Source of the DNA: Devosia ginsengisoli
Lineage (GTDB): Bacteria; Pseudomonadota; Alphaproteobacteria; Rhizobiales; Devosiaceae
DNA: 64,000 bases
Assembly (NCBI RefSeq): GCF_024707105.1
Contig: NZ_JANQAJ010000005.1
Location: 310,001-374,000 of the forward strand
Direction: 5' to 3'
Shown: in pieces, positions 33,267 to 41,486 of the stretch
How positions within the stretch are numbered: position 1 is the first letter of the stretch
How the letters are laid out: every line of letters starts with the position of its first letter
The notes under the pieces: model-generated
The model's database searches: none
Told to the model about the DNA's origin: nothing
Seen by the model: the letters and a program-made list of their open reading frames with translations, nothing else
Made by a program: the position numbers and the translations under genes

Positions 33267-34310
33267 ATGGACAGGACGGCGTCAGGCCGCGCGAGTGGAC
33301 GCGTCACCATAAGGGAGGTGGCCGAGGATGCCGGCGTGTCCGTGGCCGCCGTGTCCAAGGTGTTGCGCGACGCCTATGGCGTCAGCGACCTCATGCAGGC
33401 CAAGGTGCGGGCCTCCATGGCCAAGCTGGGCTATCGCCCGCATACGGCCGCCCGCGGCATGCGCGGCCAGACCTATACGATCGGCGTGCTGCTGGCCGAT
33501 GTACGGAACCCGTTCTTTCCCCAGCTCATCGACGGCATCGACGATGGCCTGGCAGGTACGCAATATGTGCCGCTATTCGGCATCGGCCACGGCTCCACCA
33601 CCACCGAAGAGGCCATCGTGCATGCCATGGTGGATCGCCGGATGGATGGGCTGATCATGATCGGCCAGCGCCTGACCAATGCCGAGGTGGAAGCCACGGC
33701 CCGCGAGGCCGCCATCGCCGTGATCGGCCATCATGCGCCGCAGGCGACGCTGTTCGACTCGGCGAACAATGATGACGAGCGTGGCGGCGCCCTCGTGGTC
33801 GAGCACCTGCTGTCCCAGGGCTACAAGCGCCCCGCCATGATCACCCTGCGCCGGGCCGATCTGGGCCAGGCCGATGTTTCCCAGCGCCGCGAGGCCGGCT
33901 TCATCGCGGCCATGCGCGCAGCCGGTTTCGAGGGCAGTGCGATCCGCATCGCGCCTGCGGCTGATGATATCGACAATGTCACGGCCACGGTGCGCCTGCT
34001 GCTCGAAGGGCCAAACCCGCCCGACGCCATCTTCGGCTGGGCCGACTACTACGCGCTCGAAGTGCTGAGTGCGGTGCGCTCGCTTGGCCTGCGCGTGCCC
34101 GAGGATGTCGGCGTCATCGGCTACGACAATTCCCCGCCCTGCGCCTATACGCAGAACGATCTTACCAGCATCGACCAGTCGGGCAGGGAGATCGGCCGCA
34201 ACGCGGCGCGCCTGCTGCTGGAGCGTATCGCGGGCCGGACGACGGCCGAGCATTTCGTGGTGCAGCCGCAGGTGGTCGCCCGCAGGAGCACGGCTCGCCG
34301 ACCGGATTGA
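33267..34310 (+). CDS. LacI family transcriptional regulator
   Basis: 347 aa from ATG 33267 (MDRTASGRASGRVTIREVAE); the track start at 32973 lies in the GH78 gene. LacI helix-turn-helix VTIREVAEDAGVSVAAVSKV with the hinge helix region LGYRPHTAARGMRGQ, then a periplasmic-binding-like sensor domain (IGVLLADVRNPFFPQLIDGI, ending VIGYDNSPPCAYTQNDLTSI). Probably represses the divergent rhamnoside operon and itself through the palindromes at 33148-33179. Confidence 0.93.
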   Translation: MDRTASGRASGRVTIREVAEDAGVSVAAVSKVLRDAYGVSDLMQAKVRASMAKLGYRPHTAARGMRGQTYTIGVLLADVRNPFFPQLIDGIDDGLAGTQYVPLFGIGHGSTTTEEAIVHAMVDRRMDGLIMIGQRLTNAEVEATAREAAIAVIGHHAPQATLFDSANNDDERGGALVVEHLLSQGYKRPAMITLRRADLGQADVSQRREAGFIAAMRAAGFEGSAIRIAPAADDIDNVTATVRLLLEGPNPPDAIFGWADYYALEVLSAVRSLGLRVPEDVGVIGYDNSPPCAYTQNDLTSIDQSGREIGRNAARLLLERIAGRTTAEHFVVQPQVVARRSTARRPD

Positions 34311-34312
34311 TT

Positions 34313-35185
34313 TCAGCCCAATTCCTCGGCTAGCAGGTCGAAGACCAGCCTGATGCGCCGGCTGGTATGGAGTTCGCGGTGCACCGCCAGCCAGATCGGC
34401 ACGTCGAGCGGGGCCAGGTCGGGTAGTACGGGTTCGACACCCGCTGCGCCCTCGGCGACGTCGCGGAACATGACGCCGATGCCCAACCCCTGGCGGATCA
34501 TTTCCCAGGCCGTGACGACGCTGCCCGTGGTCCATCTGAAATTGCGGCGCGTGATCGGTACGCCGCGGGCATTGAGCTCGGCGACAAGCCCGTCAGCTTC
34601 GGAATAGCCGATGAAATTTGCCGCCGAGAGATCAGCGCCCGAACGCGGACGGCCGTGGCTGTCGAGATAGAGGCTGGCACCATAGAGATGCGCCGTGGTG
34701 CCGCGGCAGCGCCGGGCGATGAGATCGGGCTGCTCGGGCCGCACATGCCGGATGGCGATGTCGGCCTCGCGCCGCATCAGGTCGCGCACATCGTTGGCGG
34801 CCACGACATCCACCTCGATGCCCGGCGCGATGGCGTGCAACCGCTTCAGGATCGGCGGCAAAGTATGGGCCGCCACGACGTCGCTGGCGGTGATGCGCAC
34901 CAGGCCCTCGATGGCCTGTGACTGGCCCGAGGCGATGATCGGCAGGCGCTCGGCGACCTCGCCCATCGGGCGGGCGGATTCGAACAGTTCCTGCCCCGCC
35001 CGGGTCAGCACCAGCGAGCGGCCAACCCGCTCGAACAGCAGCACGCCCAGTTCCTGCTCCAGCGCCGCCACCTGCCGCCCCAAAGTGGGCTGCGTCAGCC
35101 CTAGACTGCGCGCGGCACCCGATAGCGAGCCCGTTTCGACCGTGGCGAGAAAGGCGCGGAGATGGTTCCAGTCCGGCTGTTTCAT
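34313..35185 (-). CDS. LysR family transcriptional regulator
   Basis: 290 aa. N-terminal LysR helix-turn-helix: WNHLRAFLATVETGSLSGAA, RSLGLTQPTLGRQVAALEQE, LGVLLFERVGRSLVLTRAG. The effector domain from about 90 on (VRITASDVVAAHTLPPILKR, IAIRHVRPEQPDLIARRCRG) is of the usual type 2 periplasmic-binding fold. Divergent from a methyltransferase gene, the likely target. Ends 2 bp from the LacI stop, convergent. Confidence 0.92.
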   Translation of the reverse strand: MKQPDWNHLRAFLATVETGSLSGAARSLGLTQPTLGRQVAALEQELGVLLFERVGRSLVLTRAGQELFESARPMGEVAERLPIIASGQSQAIEGLVRITASDVVAAHTLPPILKRLHAIAPGIEVDVVAANDVRDLMRREADIAIRHVRPEQPDLIARRCRGTTAHLYGASLYLDSHGRPRSGADLSAANFIGYSEADGLVAELNARGVPITRRNFRWTTGSVVTAWEMIRQGLGIGVMFRDVAEGAAGVEPVLPDLAPLDVPIWLAVHRELHTSRRIRLVFDLLAEELG

Positions 35186-35273
35186 ACGGATATGTATATC
35201 GCTCGAACAAAATTCTGCAATTTTGTTGCAAGCGGCGGCTTGGTATCGTCATCGCGAACAGATGAGGCAGGTC

Positions 35274-35936
35274 ATGGGCGAAGACAGATTCTGGGACAAG
35301 ATGGCCGACAGCTATGCGCGGCAGCCAATTGCCGACGAAGCCGCCTACCAGACCAAGTTGCAGGTGACGCGCGGCTATCTGCGGCCGGATATGGAAGTAC
35401 TGGAATTCGGCTGTGGCACAGGCGGCACGGCGATCATCCACGCGCCGCATGTGCGGCACATCAGGGCCATCGACTTCTCCGAAGCCATGCTGACCATTGC
35501 GCGGGGCAAGGCGGCATCGGCGGGGGTGGAGAATGTGACCTTCGAGCGCGCCGACATCTCCAGCTTCGTCGCGCCCGATGGCAGCTTCGATATGATCCTG
35601 GGAATGAGCATATTGCACCTGCTGGCCGACAAGGATGCGGTCATCGCCAAGGTGTTCCGCCTGCTCAAGCCAGGCGGCCTCTTCATCAGCAGCACGACCT
35701 GCCTGGGGGACACGATGGGTCTGTTCAAGCTCATCGCCCCGATCGGCAAGGCGCTGGGCCTGCTGCCGCAGCTTGACGTGATGACCACGGCGGACCTGGT
35801 GCGGAGCCTGAACGGCGCCGGATTTTCCATCGAGCACCAATGGCAGCCGGGCATGGGGAAAGCGGTATTCATCGTCGCGCGGGCTGGTGCGGCGCCAGCG
35901 ACGCTTCCGGCCAGCATGGACCAACACACAGCCTGA
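35274..35936 (+). CDS. Class I SAM-dependent methyltransferase
   Basis: 220 aa from ATG 35274 (MGEDRFWDKMADSYARQPIA), with GAGG seven to eight bases upstream; ATG 35262 is an alternative and the track start at 34695 is wrong. SAM-binding motif I VLEFGCGTGGTAI, motif II acidic RAIDFSEAMLTIARGKA, post-motif FDMILGMSILHLLADKDAVI, and LLKPGGLFISSTTCLGDTMG. Methyltransf_11/25 type. The substrate is unknown; small-molecule or quinone-like acceptors are usual. Divergent from LysR. Confidence 0.88.
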   Translation: MGEDRFWDKMADSYARQPIADEAAYQTKLQVTRGYLRPDMEVLEFGCGTGGTAIIHAPHVRHIRAIDFSEAMLTIARGKAASAGVENVTFERADISSFVAPDGSFDMILGMSILHLLADKDAVIAKVFRLLKPGGLFISSTTCLGDTMGLFKLIAPIGKALGLLPQLDVMTTADLVRSLNGAGFSIEHQWQPGMGKAVFIVARAGAAPATLPASMDQHTA

Positions 35937-36091
35937 CCAGGCTTAACTAGCTGAAAGATAGTGCGTTTTCCCCTCGTGGACTGAGGTTGCTTTAATCATA
36001 CTTTTTGCTATTTACATATAATAGTACTTTATGTAGCGTCCTCTCATCGTCGCAGGTGAACACGCCGCGACGTCCACATTGGGAGGACATC

Positions 36092-37066
36092 GTGACCATC
36101 ATTTCCAAGCTCGCCATCGCGGCGAGCCTCGCTACCGCTTTGACTTCCGTCAGCATTGCCCAGGAAAACCTGCAGGGCCTGACCGTCGGTTTCAGCCAGA
36201 TCGGCTCGGAATCCGGCTGGCGCGCCGCCGAAACCTCGGTGACCAAGCAGCAGGCCGAAGCCCTTGGCGTCGATCTCAAATTCGCCGACGCGCAGCAGAA
36301 GCAGGAAAACCAGATCAAGGCGATCCGCGGCTTCATCGCCCAGGGCGTCGATGCCATCCTGGTGGCGCCCGTCGTTGCCACCGGCTGGGATGACGTGCTG
36401 GCCGAAGCCAAGGAAGCCGAAATCCCCGTCCTGCTGCTCGACCGCGGCGTCGATGCGCCGGACGATCTCTATCTGACCGCCGTCATGTCCGATCAGATTC
36501 TCGAAGGCCGCGTGGCCGGAGATTGGCTGGTGGGTGAAGTGGGCGACGCCGACTGCAGGGTCGTGGAACTCCAGGGCACCGTGGGCTCGACCCCGGCCAT
36601 CGACCGCAAGGCAGGCTTCGAGCAAGCCATTGCCGGCCATGACAACATCACCATCGTCCGCAGCCAGACCGGCGACTTTACCCGCGCCAAGGGCAAGGAA
36701 GTGATGGAGGGCTTCATCAAGGCCGAAAATGGCGGCGCCGATATCTGCGCGGTTTATGCCCACAATGACGACATGGCGGTGGGTGCCATCCAGGCCATCA
36801 AGGATGCCGGCCTCAAGCCCGGCACCGACATCAAGGTGGCCTCCATCGACGGCGTGCCCGATATCTTCGCGGCCATGGCGGCCGGCGAGGCCAATGCCAC
36901 GGTGGAACTGACCCCTGATATGGCCGGCCCAGCCTTCGCCGCGCTCTCGACCTACCTCGCCGACGGTACGGAGCCTGAAAAGCTTATCATCACCGAATCC
37001 AAGCTCTATACGCCGGCCGACGATCCGCAGGGCGAATATGACCGCCGCAAGGATTTGGGCTACTAA
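36092..37066 (+). CDS. ytfQ: Galactofuranose-type sugar ABC transporter substrate-binding protein (YtfQ-like)
   Basis: 324 aa from GTG 36092, preceded by GGGAGGAC; the track start at 36005 adds a leader that is not a signal peptide. Signal peptide VTIISKLAIAASLATALTSV, cleavage after SIAQ. YtfQ traits: LTVGFSQIGSESGWRAAETS, FADAQQKQENQIKAIRGFIA, DAILVAPVVATGWDDVLAEA, RAKGKEVMEGFIKA, CAVYAHNDDMAVGAIQAIKD, ending with the usual P-ADDPQGEYDRRKDLGY. The gap upstream has a TATAAT (36017-36022) inside ACATA-N11-TATGT. The sugar may be galactofuranose or a related furanose. Confidence 0.9.
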   Translation: MTIISKLAIAASLATALTSVSIAQENLQGLTVGFSQIGSESGWRAAETSVTKQQAEALGVDLKFADAQQKQENQIKAIRGFIAQGVDAILVAPVVATGWDDVLAEAKEAEIPVLLLDRGVDAPDDLYLTAVMSDQILEGRVAGDWLVGEVGDADCRVVELQGTVGSTPAIDRKAGFEQAIAGHDNITIVRSQTGDFTRAKGKEVMEGFIKAENGGADICAVYAHNDDMAVGAIQAIKDAGLKPGTDIKVASIDGVPDIFAAMAAGEANATVELTPDMAGPAFAALSTYLADGTEPEKLIITESKLYTPADDPQGEYDRRKDLGY

Positions 37067-37079
37067 TCGATGTGAACAG

Positions 37080-37105
37080 GGTTCCGCCGGTCGACCGGCG
37101 GAACC
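37080..37105. other. Perfect hairpin between ytfQ and ytfR
   Basis: Perfect palindrome with arm GGTTCCGCCGG and a TCGA centre, 14 bp after the ytfQ stop. No T-run. Likely sets higher expression of the binding protein than of the ATPase. Confidence 0.6.
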
Positions 37106-37156
37106 ACTTCCGCGACAATGCCGGAACGGCGGCGGGGACGACCGGGGGAGACTCGC

Positions 37157-38674
37157 ATGGCAGACGGCGACTACGTGCTTGAAGCGCGCGGTGTCCTCAA
37201 GATTTTCGGCAACCATATTGCCCTCGACAATGTCGATTTCGGGCTCCGCTCCGGCGAGGTGCATGCCCTGCTCGGCGAAAACGGCGCCGGCAAATCCACG
37301 CTCATCAAGATTCTGACCGGTGCCTACCAGCCCGATGGCGGCAGCGTCCATGTCGATGGCATTGAAGTGTCGCTTGACAATCCCCTGCATGCCCAGACCT
37401 TCGGCATCGGCACGGTCTACCAGGAGGTCAATCTCCTGCCCAACCGATCGGTGGCCGAGAATCTGTTTCTGGGGCACCAGCCACGCCGCTTCGGTTTCGT
37501 CGATTTCCGCAGGATGGAGGCCGATGCCCGCATATTGCTGGCCCACTATGACCTGCATATCGATCCGTCGAGCGAATTGGGCACGCATTCCGTCGCGGTG
37601 CAGCAGATCGTCGCCATCGCCCGCGCCGTGCAACTGTCAGGCAAGGTGCTGATCCTCGACGAGCCCACCGCGAGCCTCGACCGCAATGAGGTCGAGCGCC
37701 TGTTCGACGTAGTCCGCGGCCTCAAGGCCGGGGGCCTCGCCATTATCTTCATCACCCATTTCCTCGACCAGGTCTTCGCCATTGCCGACCGGGTGACCGT
37801 GCTGCGCAATGGCCGGCTGATCGAGACCCGCCCGCTCGATGCCCTGAGCCGCACCGACGTGGTCCGTCTCATGCTGGGCAAGGACATCGCCTTTTCCGGC
37901 GCCACCGATGTCGAGCCAAGCGAAACGCCGGACGAAGTCCTGCTCGATTTCAAGGGCTACGGCCGCAAGCGCAGCGTGCTGCCATTCGATCTGACCATCC
38001 ACAAGGGCGAAGTGATCGGCGTCGCCGGCCTGCTCGGTTCGGGTCGCACCGAAGTGGCGCGCATCATGTTTGGCGCCGACCCGGCCGATCAGGGCGAGGT
38101 GACCGTCAATGGCAAGCCGACAAGCCTGCGCAGCACCAGCGATGCGATCAGGCACGGCTTCGGCTTCTGTCCGGAGGACCGCAAGGCCGAGGGCATATTG
38201 GGCGACCTCAGCGTGCGCGAAAATATTGTCATCGCGTTGCAGGGCAAGCTGGGTTGGTTCAAGGCGCTCAACCGCGACGAACAGCTCGAAATCGCCGGCC
38301 GGTTCGGTGAGGCCATGGATATCCGCGCCGCCTCGCTCGACATGCCGGTCAAGCTCCTCTCGGGCGGCAACCAGCAGAAGGTGATCCTGTCGCGCTGGCT
38401 GGCCACCGACCCGGCCTTCCTCATTCTCGATGAACCGACGCGGGGCATCGATGTCGGTGCCCATGCCGAAATCGTCCGCACCATCAATCGCCTGCGCGAA
38501 GATGGCATGGCCATGCTGGTCATCTCCTCGGAGCTCGACGAGGTCGTTGCCTATAGCTCGCGCATCGTGGTGATGCGCGACCGCGAAATGGTCGCCGAAC
38601 TGCGCGGCAGGAACATCAACCCCGGAGTGATCGTGCAGGCCATCGCCAACAATACCGACGAGGCCGTCGCATGA
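37157..38674 (+). CDS. ytfR: Sugar ABC transporter ATP-binding protein (YtfR-like, double ABC)
   Basis: 505 aa from ATG 37157 with CGGGGGAGA upstream. Two ABC cassettes as in RbsA/YtfR: first Walker A LLGENGAGKSTLIKILTGAY and Walker B VLILDEPTASLDRNEVERLF; second cassette with the degenerate loop IGVAGLLGSGRTEVARIMFG, signature LLSGGNQQKVILSRWLATDP and LILDEPTRGIDVGAHAEIVR. The first signature is replaced by LGTHSVAVQQIVAIARAV, normal for YtfR. Overlaps the next gene by 4 bp. Confidence 0.93.
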   Translation: MADGDYVLEARGVLKIFGNHIALDNVDFGLRSGEVHALLGENGAGKSTLIKILTGAYQPDGGSVHVDGIEVSLDNPLHAQTFGIGTVYQEVNLLPNRSVAENLFLGHQPRRFGFVDFRRMEADARILLAHYDLHIDPSSELGTHSVAVQQIVAIARAVQLSGKVLILDEPTASLDRNEVERLFDVVRGLKAGGLAIIFITHFLDQVFAIADRVTVLRNGRLIETRPLDALSRTDVVRLMLGKDIAFSGATDVEPSETPDEVLLDFKGYGRKRSVLPFDLTIHKGEVIGVAGLLGSGRTEVARIMFGADPADQGEVTVNGKPTSLRSTSDAIRHGFGFCPEDRKAEGILGDLSVRENIVIALQGKLGWFKALNRDEQLEIAGRFGEAMDIRAASLDMPVKLLSGGNQQKVILSRWLATDPAFLILDEPTRGIDVGAHAEIVRTINRLREDGMAMLVISSELDEVVAYSSRIVVMRDREMVAELRGRNINPGVIVQAIANNTDEAVA

Positions 38675-39675
38675 AGCGGCTTCACCTCGAACGCCTCGCC
38701 AATCCGCAATTGCTGGCGCTGGTCGCTGTCCTGCTCATCAACTGGCTGCTGTTTCCCAATTTCTTCCGCATCACCTGGCAGGACGGGCGCCTGTTCGGCA
38801 GCGTCATCGACGTGCTCAATCGCGGCGCCCCGGTGGCCATCCTGGCCATCGGCATGACCGCGGTCATCGCCACCAAGGGCGTCGACCTGTCGGTTGGCGC
38901 CATCATGGCGGTTTGCGGCGCGGTTGCGGCGACCATGGTCGTGGCGGGCTACCCCACGCCGGTCGCCGTGATTGCCGCGCTCGCGGTGGGCCTAGCCTGC
39001 GGGTTGTGGAACGGGTTCCTGGTGGCCGTGCTCGACATCCAGCCCATCGTGGCGACACTGGTGCTGATGGTGGCGGGGCGCGGCATCGCCCAGCTCATCA
39101 CGGAGGGCTATATCGTCACCTTCAACGATCCGGCACTGATCTTCATCGGCACCGGCTCCTTCCTCGGCTTTCCCATGGCCGCTGTCATCGCGCTGGTGCT
39201 GATGCTGCTGGTGACCTTGCTGGTGCGGCGCACCGCCATCGGGCTCTTCATCCAGGCCATCGGCGTCAACCGGGCCGCCGCTTCCCTGGCGGGCATCCAT
39301 AGCCGCATGTTGCTGGTGCTGGTCTACGCGCTTTCCGGCTTCTGCGCCGCCATTGCCGGCATCATCGTCGCCGCCGATATCAGGGGCGCCGATGCCAACA
39401 ATTCCGGCCTCTGGCTCGAACTCGACGCCATCCTCGCCGTGGTCATCGGCGGCACCTCGCTGTTGGGCGGCAAGTTTTCCATCCCCCTGGCCGTGGTTGG
39501 TGCCCTCATCATCCAGGCCATGAATACCGGCATCCTGGTCTCGGGCTTCCCGCCCGAATTCAATCTCATCGTCAAGGCGGGGATGATCATCCTCATCCTG
39601 ATGCTGCAATCGCCCCTGGTCGGCACCGTGATGGGTTTCTTCAAACGCGATACCAGGCAGGCGGCCCCGAAATGA
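38671..39675 (+). CDS. ytfT: Sugar ABC transporter permease (YtfT-like)
   Basis: 334 aa, about ten membrane segments, BPD_transp_2 family. Seen: NRGAPVAILAIGMTAVIATK, GVDLSVGAIMAVCGAVAATM, IQPIVATLVLMVAGRGIAQL, IGVNRAAASLAGIHSRMLL, and ELDAILAVVIGGTSLLGGKF. Partner of the YjfF-like permease. Overlaps neighbours by 4 bp on each side (ATGA). Confidence 0.92.
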   Translation: MKRLHLERLANPQLLALVAVLLINWLLFPNFFRITWQDGRLFGSVIDVLNRGAPVAILAIGMTAVIATKGVDLSVGAIMAVCGAVAATMVVAGYPTPVAVIAALAVGLACGLWNGFLVAVLDIQPIVATLVLMVAGRGIAQLITEGYIVTFNDPALIFIGTGSFLGFPMAAVIALVLMLLVTLLVRRTAIGLFIQAIGVNRAAASLAGIHSRMLLVLVYALSGFCAAIAGIIVAADIRGADANNSGLWLELDAILAVVIGGTSLLGGKFSIPLAVVGALIIQAMNTGILVSGFPPEFNLIVKAGMIILILMLQSPLVGTVMGFFKRDTRQAAPK

Positions 39676-40649
39676 AACGCAGTCTTCGCCCGCTGGCCGC
39701 CACCGCCGTCATCTTCCTCATCGCCTATGCGCTCAGCGTCGCGCAGTTTCCCGGCATGCTCTCGACGCGGGTGCTGGGAAATTTCCTCACCGACAATGCC
39801 TTTCTGGGCATTGCCGCTGTGGGCATGACCTTCGTCATCATTTCCGGCGGCATCGATCTGTCGGTGGGCGCGGTGATCGGCTTCACTGGCGTCCTCGTCG
39901 CCGTGCTCATTTCCTGGCTGGGCTTCCATCCGCTGGCCGCCTTCGCCATCGCGCTGGGCGTGGCGGCCCTGTTCGGCGCGGCCATGGGCGTCACCATCCA
40001 TTATCTGCAGGTGCCCAGTTTCATCGTCACCCTGGCCGGCATGTTCCTGGCGCGGGGCGGCGCTTCGGTCATCACCCAGGATTCGGTTCCAATCAATCAC
40101 GACTTCTATAGCGCCATTTCCGACCTCATCATCCGCCTGCCGGGTGGCGGCCGGCTGAGCTTCATCGGGCTGTTGATGGTTGCCGTCTTCCTGTTTGGCG
40201 CGCTGCTGGCGCATCGCACGCGGTTCGGCTCCTACGTCTATGCGCTGGGCGGTAATCCTGTCTCGGCCTCGCTGATGGGCGTACCGGTGGCCCGCACCAC
40301 GATCCAGATCTACATGCTGTCGAGCACCCTGGCCGCCTTGGCGGGAATCGTCTTTTCGCTTTACACCTCGGCCGGCTATCCGCTGGCGGCGGTGGGCGTG
40401 GAGCTCGACGCGATCAGCGCCGTGGTCATCGGGGGCACGCTGCTGACCGGGGGCTATGGCTTTGTGCTGGGCACGTTCGTCGGCGTCATGCTGCTGGGCC
40501 TGGTGCAGACCTACATCATCTTCGACGGCACCTTGTCGAGCTGGTGGACCAAGATCGTGATTGGCGTGCTGCTGTTCTTGTTCATCGTGCTGCAACGCGT
40601 CATATTCGCCGCCTCTGCACCCCGGGAAGAGCAGCCCGAGAAAGTCTAG
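39672..40649 (+). CDS. yjfF: Sugar ABC transporter permease (YjfF-like)
   Basis: 325 aa, BPD_transp_2 family. FVIISGGIDLSVGAVIGFTG, QVPSFIVTLAGMFLARGGAS, DFYSAISDLIIRLPGGGRLS, YALGGNPVSASLMGVPVART, ELDAISAVVIGGTLLTGGYG. The four-gene set ytfQ-ytfR-ytfT-yjfF is complete and in the standard order. The next gene, a FadR-type regulator, begins 1 bp after its stop. Confidence 0.92.
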   Translation: MKRSLRPLAATAVIFLIAYALSVAQFPGMLSTRVLGNFLTDNAFLGIAAVGMTFVIISGGIDLSVGAVIGFTGVLVAVLISWLGFHPLAAFAIALGVAALFGAAMGVTIHYLQVPSFIVTLAGMFLARGGASVITQDSVPINHDFYSAISDLIIRLPGGGRLSFIGLLMVAVFLFGALLAHRTRFGSYVYALGGNPVSASLMGVPVARTTIQIYMLSSTLAALAGIVFSLYTSAGYPLAAVGVELDAISAVVIGGTLLTGGYGFVLGTFVGVMLLGLVQTYIIFDGTLSSWWTKIVIGVLLFLFIVLQRVIFAASAPREEQPEKV

Positions 40650-40650
40650 C

Positions 40651-41391
40651 ATGATCGAAGCAGGCAGCCTTATTCGCTCGCTATCCGGGCGACCCGCTGC
40701 ACGGAATTTCCACACCTTCGTCATCAACGAAATCGGCCACGGCATCGTCACGGGCAAGTTTCCGGTCGGCTCCATCCTCGCCAGCGATGCTGTCATGATG
40801 GAAACCTATGGCGTGTCCCGCACCGTGCTACGCGAGGCGCTCAAGACGCTCGAAGCCAAGGGCCTGGTGGAGGCGCGACCCAAGGTGGGCACCCGCGTGT
40901 CCCCGCCCAGCCGCTGGAGCTTCTTCGATCCGCAGGTTCTGTCCTGGCATTTCTATGCCGAGCCCGATCGGCAATTCTATCAGAGCCTGTTCGATGTGCG
41001 CCGCGCGCTGGCAAGCCGCGCTGCCGCTTTGGCGGCCCAGCGGCGCACCGCCGAGAATATCCGCGTCATGAAATACTGGCTGCACCAGATGGAATCGGTC
41101 GGCGGGGACCTCGAGAACCACGGCATAGCCGCGCTCGAAATCCACCGCACCATTGCCGAGACCTCGGGCAATGCCCTGCTGCGCTCGGTGACCGGCATTG
41201 TCGAACTCACCCTGGCCCTGGCGCTCAAGCAGTGCCAGATCGCCGGGGCAGGGGACTATCTGGGCGCGACGCACCGGGCGCTGACGCGGCTGGTCACCGC
41301 CATTGGCGACGCCGACACCGTGGCGGCCACTGAGGGTGTCGCCGAAGCCATCGATCTCGACGAGGCCCAGGTCATGGCTTTGCTGCCGTAA
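40651..41391 (+). CDS. GntR/FadR family transcriptional regulator
   Basis: 246 aa from ATG 40651 (MIEAGSLIRSLSGRPAARNF); the track start lies in yjfF. Winged helix: NEIGHGIVTGKFPVGSILAS, then YGVSRTVLREALKTLEAKGL, VEARPKVGTRV. FCD effector domain from about 95: SLFDVRRALASRAAALAAQR, HRTIAETSGNALLRSVTGIV with the His residues expected to hold metal. Probably controls the sugar-import operon it terminates, perhaps in response to a sugar acid. Confidence 0.9.
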   Translation: MIEAGSLIRSLSGRPAARNFHTFVINEIGHGIVTGKFPVGSILASDAVMMETYGVSRTVLREALKTLEAKGLVEARPKVGTRVSPPSRWSFFDPQVLSWHFYAEPDRQFYQSLFDVRRALASRAAALAAQRRTAENIRVMKYWLHQMESVGGDLENHGIAALEIHRTIAETSGNALLRSVTGIVELTLALALKQCQIAGAGDYLGATHRALTRLVTAIGDADTVAATEGVAEAIDLDEAQVMALLP

Positions 41392-41486
41392 CCCGCTGCG
41401 CCCGCGCCATTGCCAGCGTCCCCGATCTGAGGTCAACTTGCAGCAAGCAACGCCGGAAAGAACCGGCGGATCGGAGGGGTTTAGAG

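Noticed and set aside
35162-35776. 204-aa ORF overlapping the methyltransferase
   Set aside because: Out-of-frame reading of the methyltransferase gene without family motifs.
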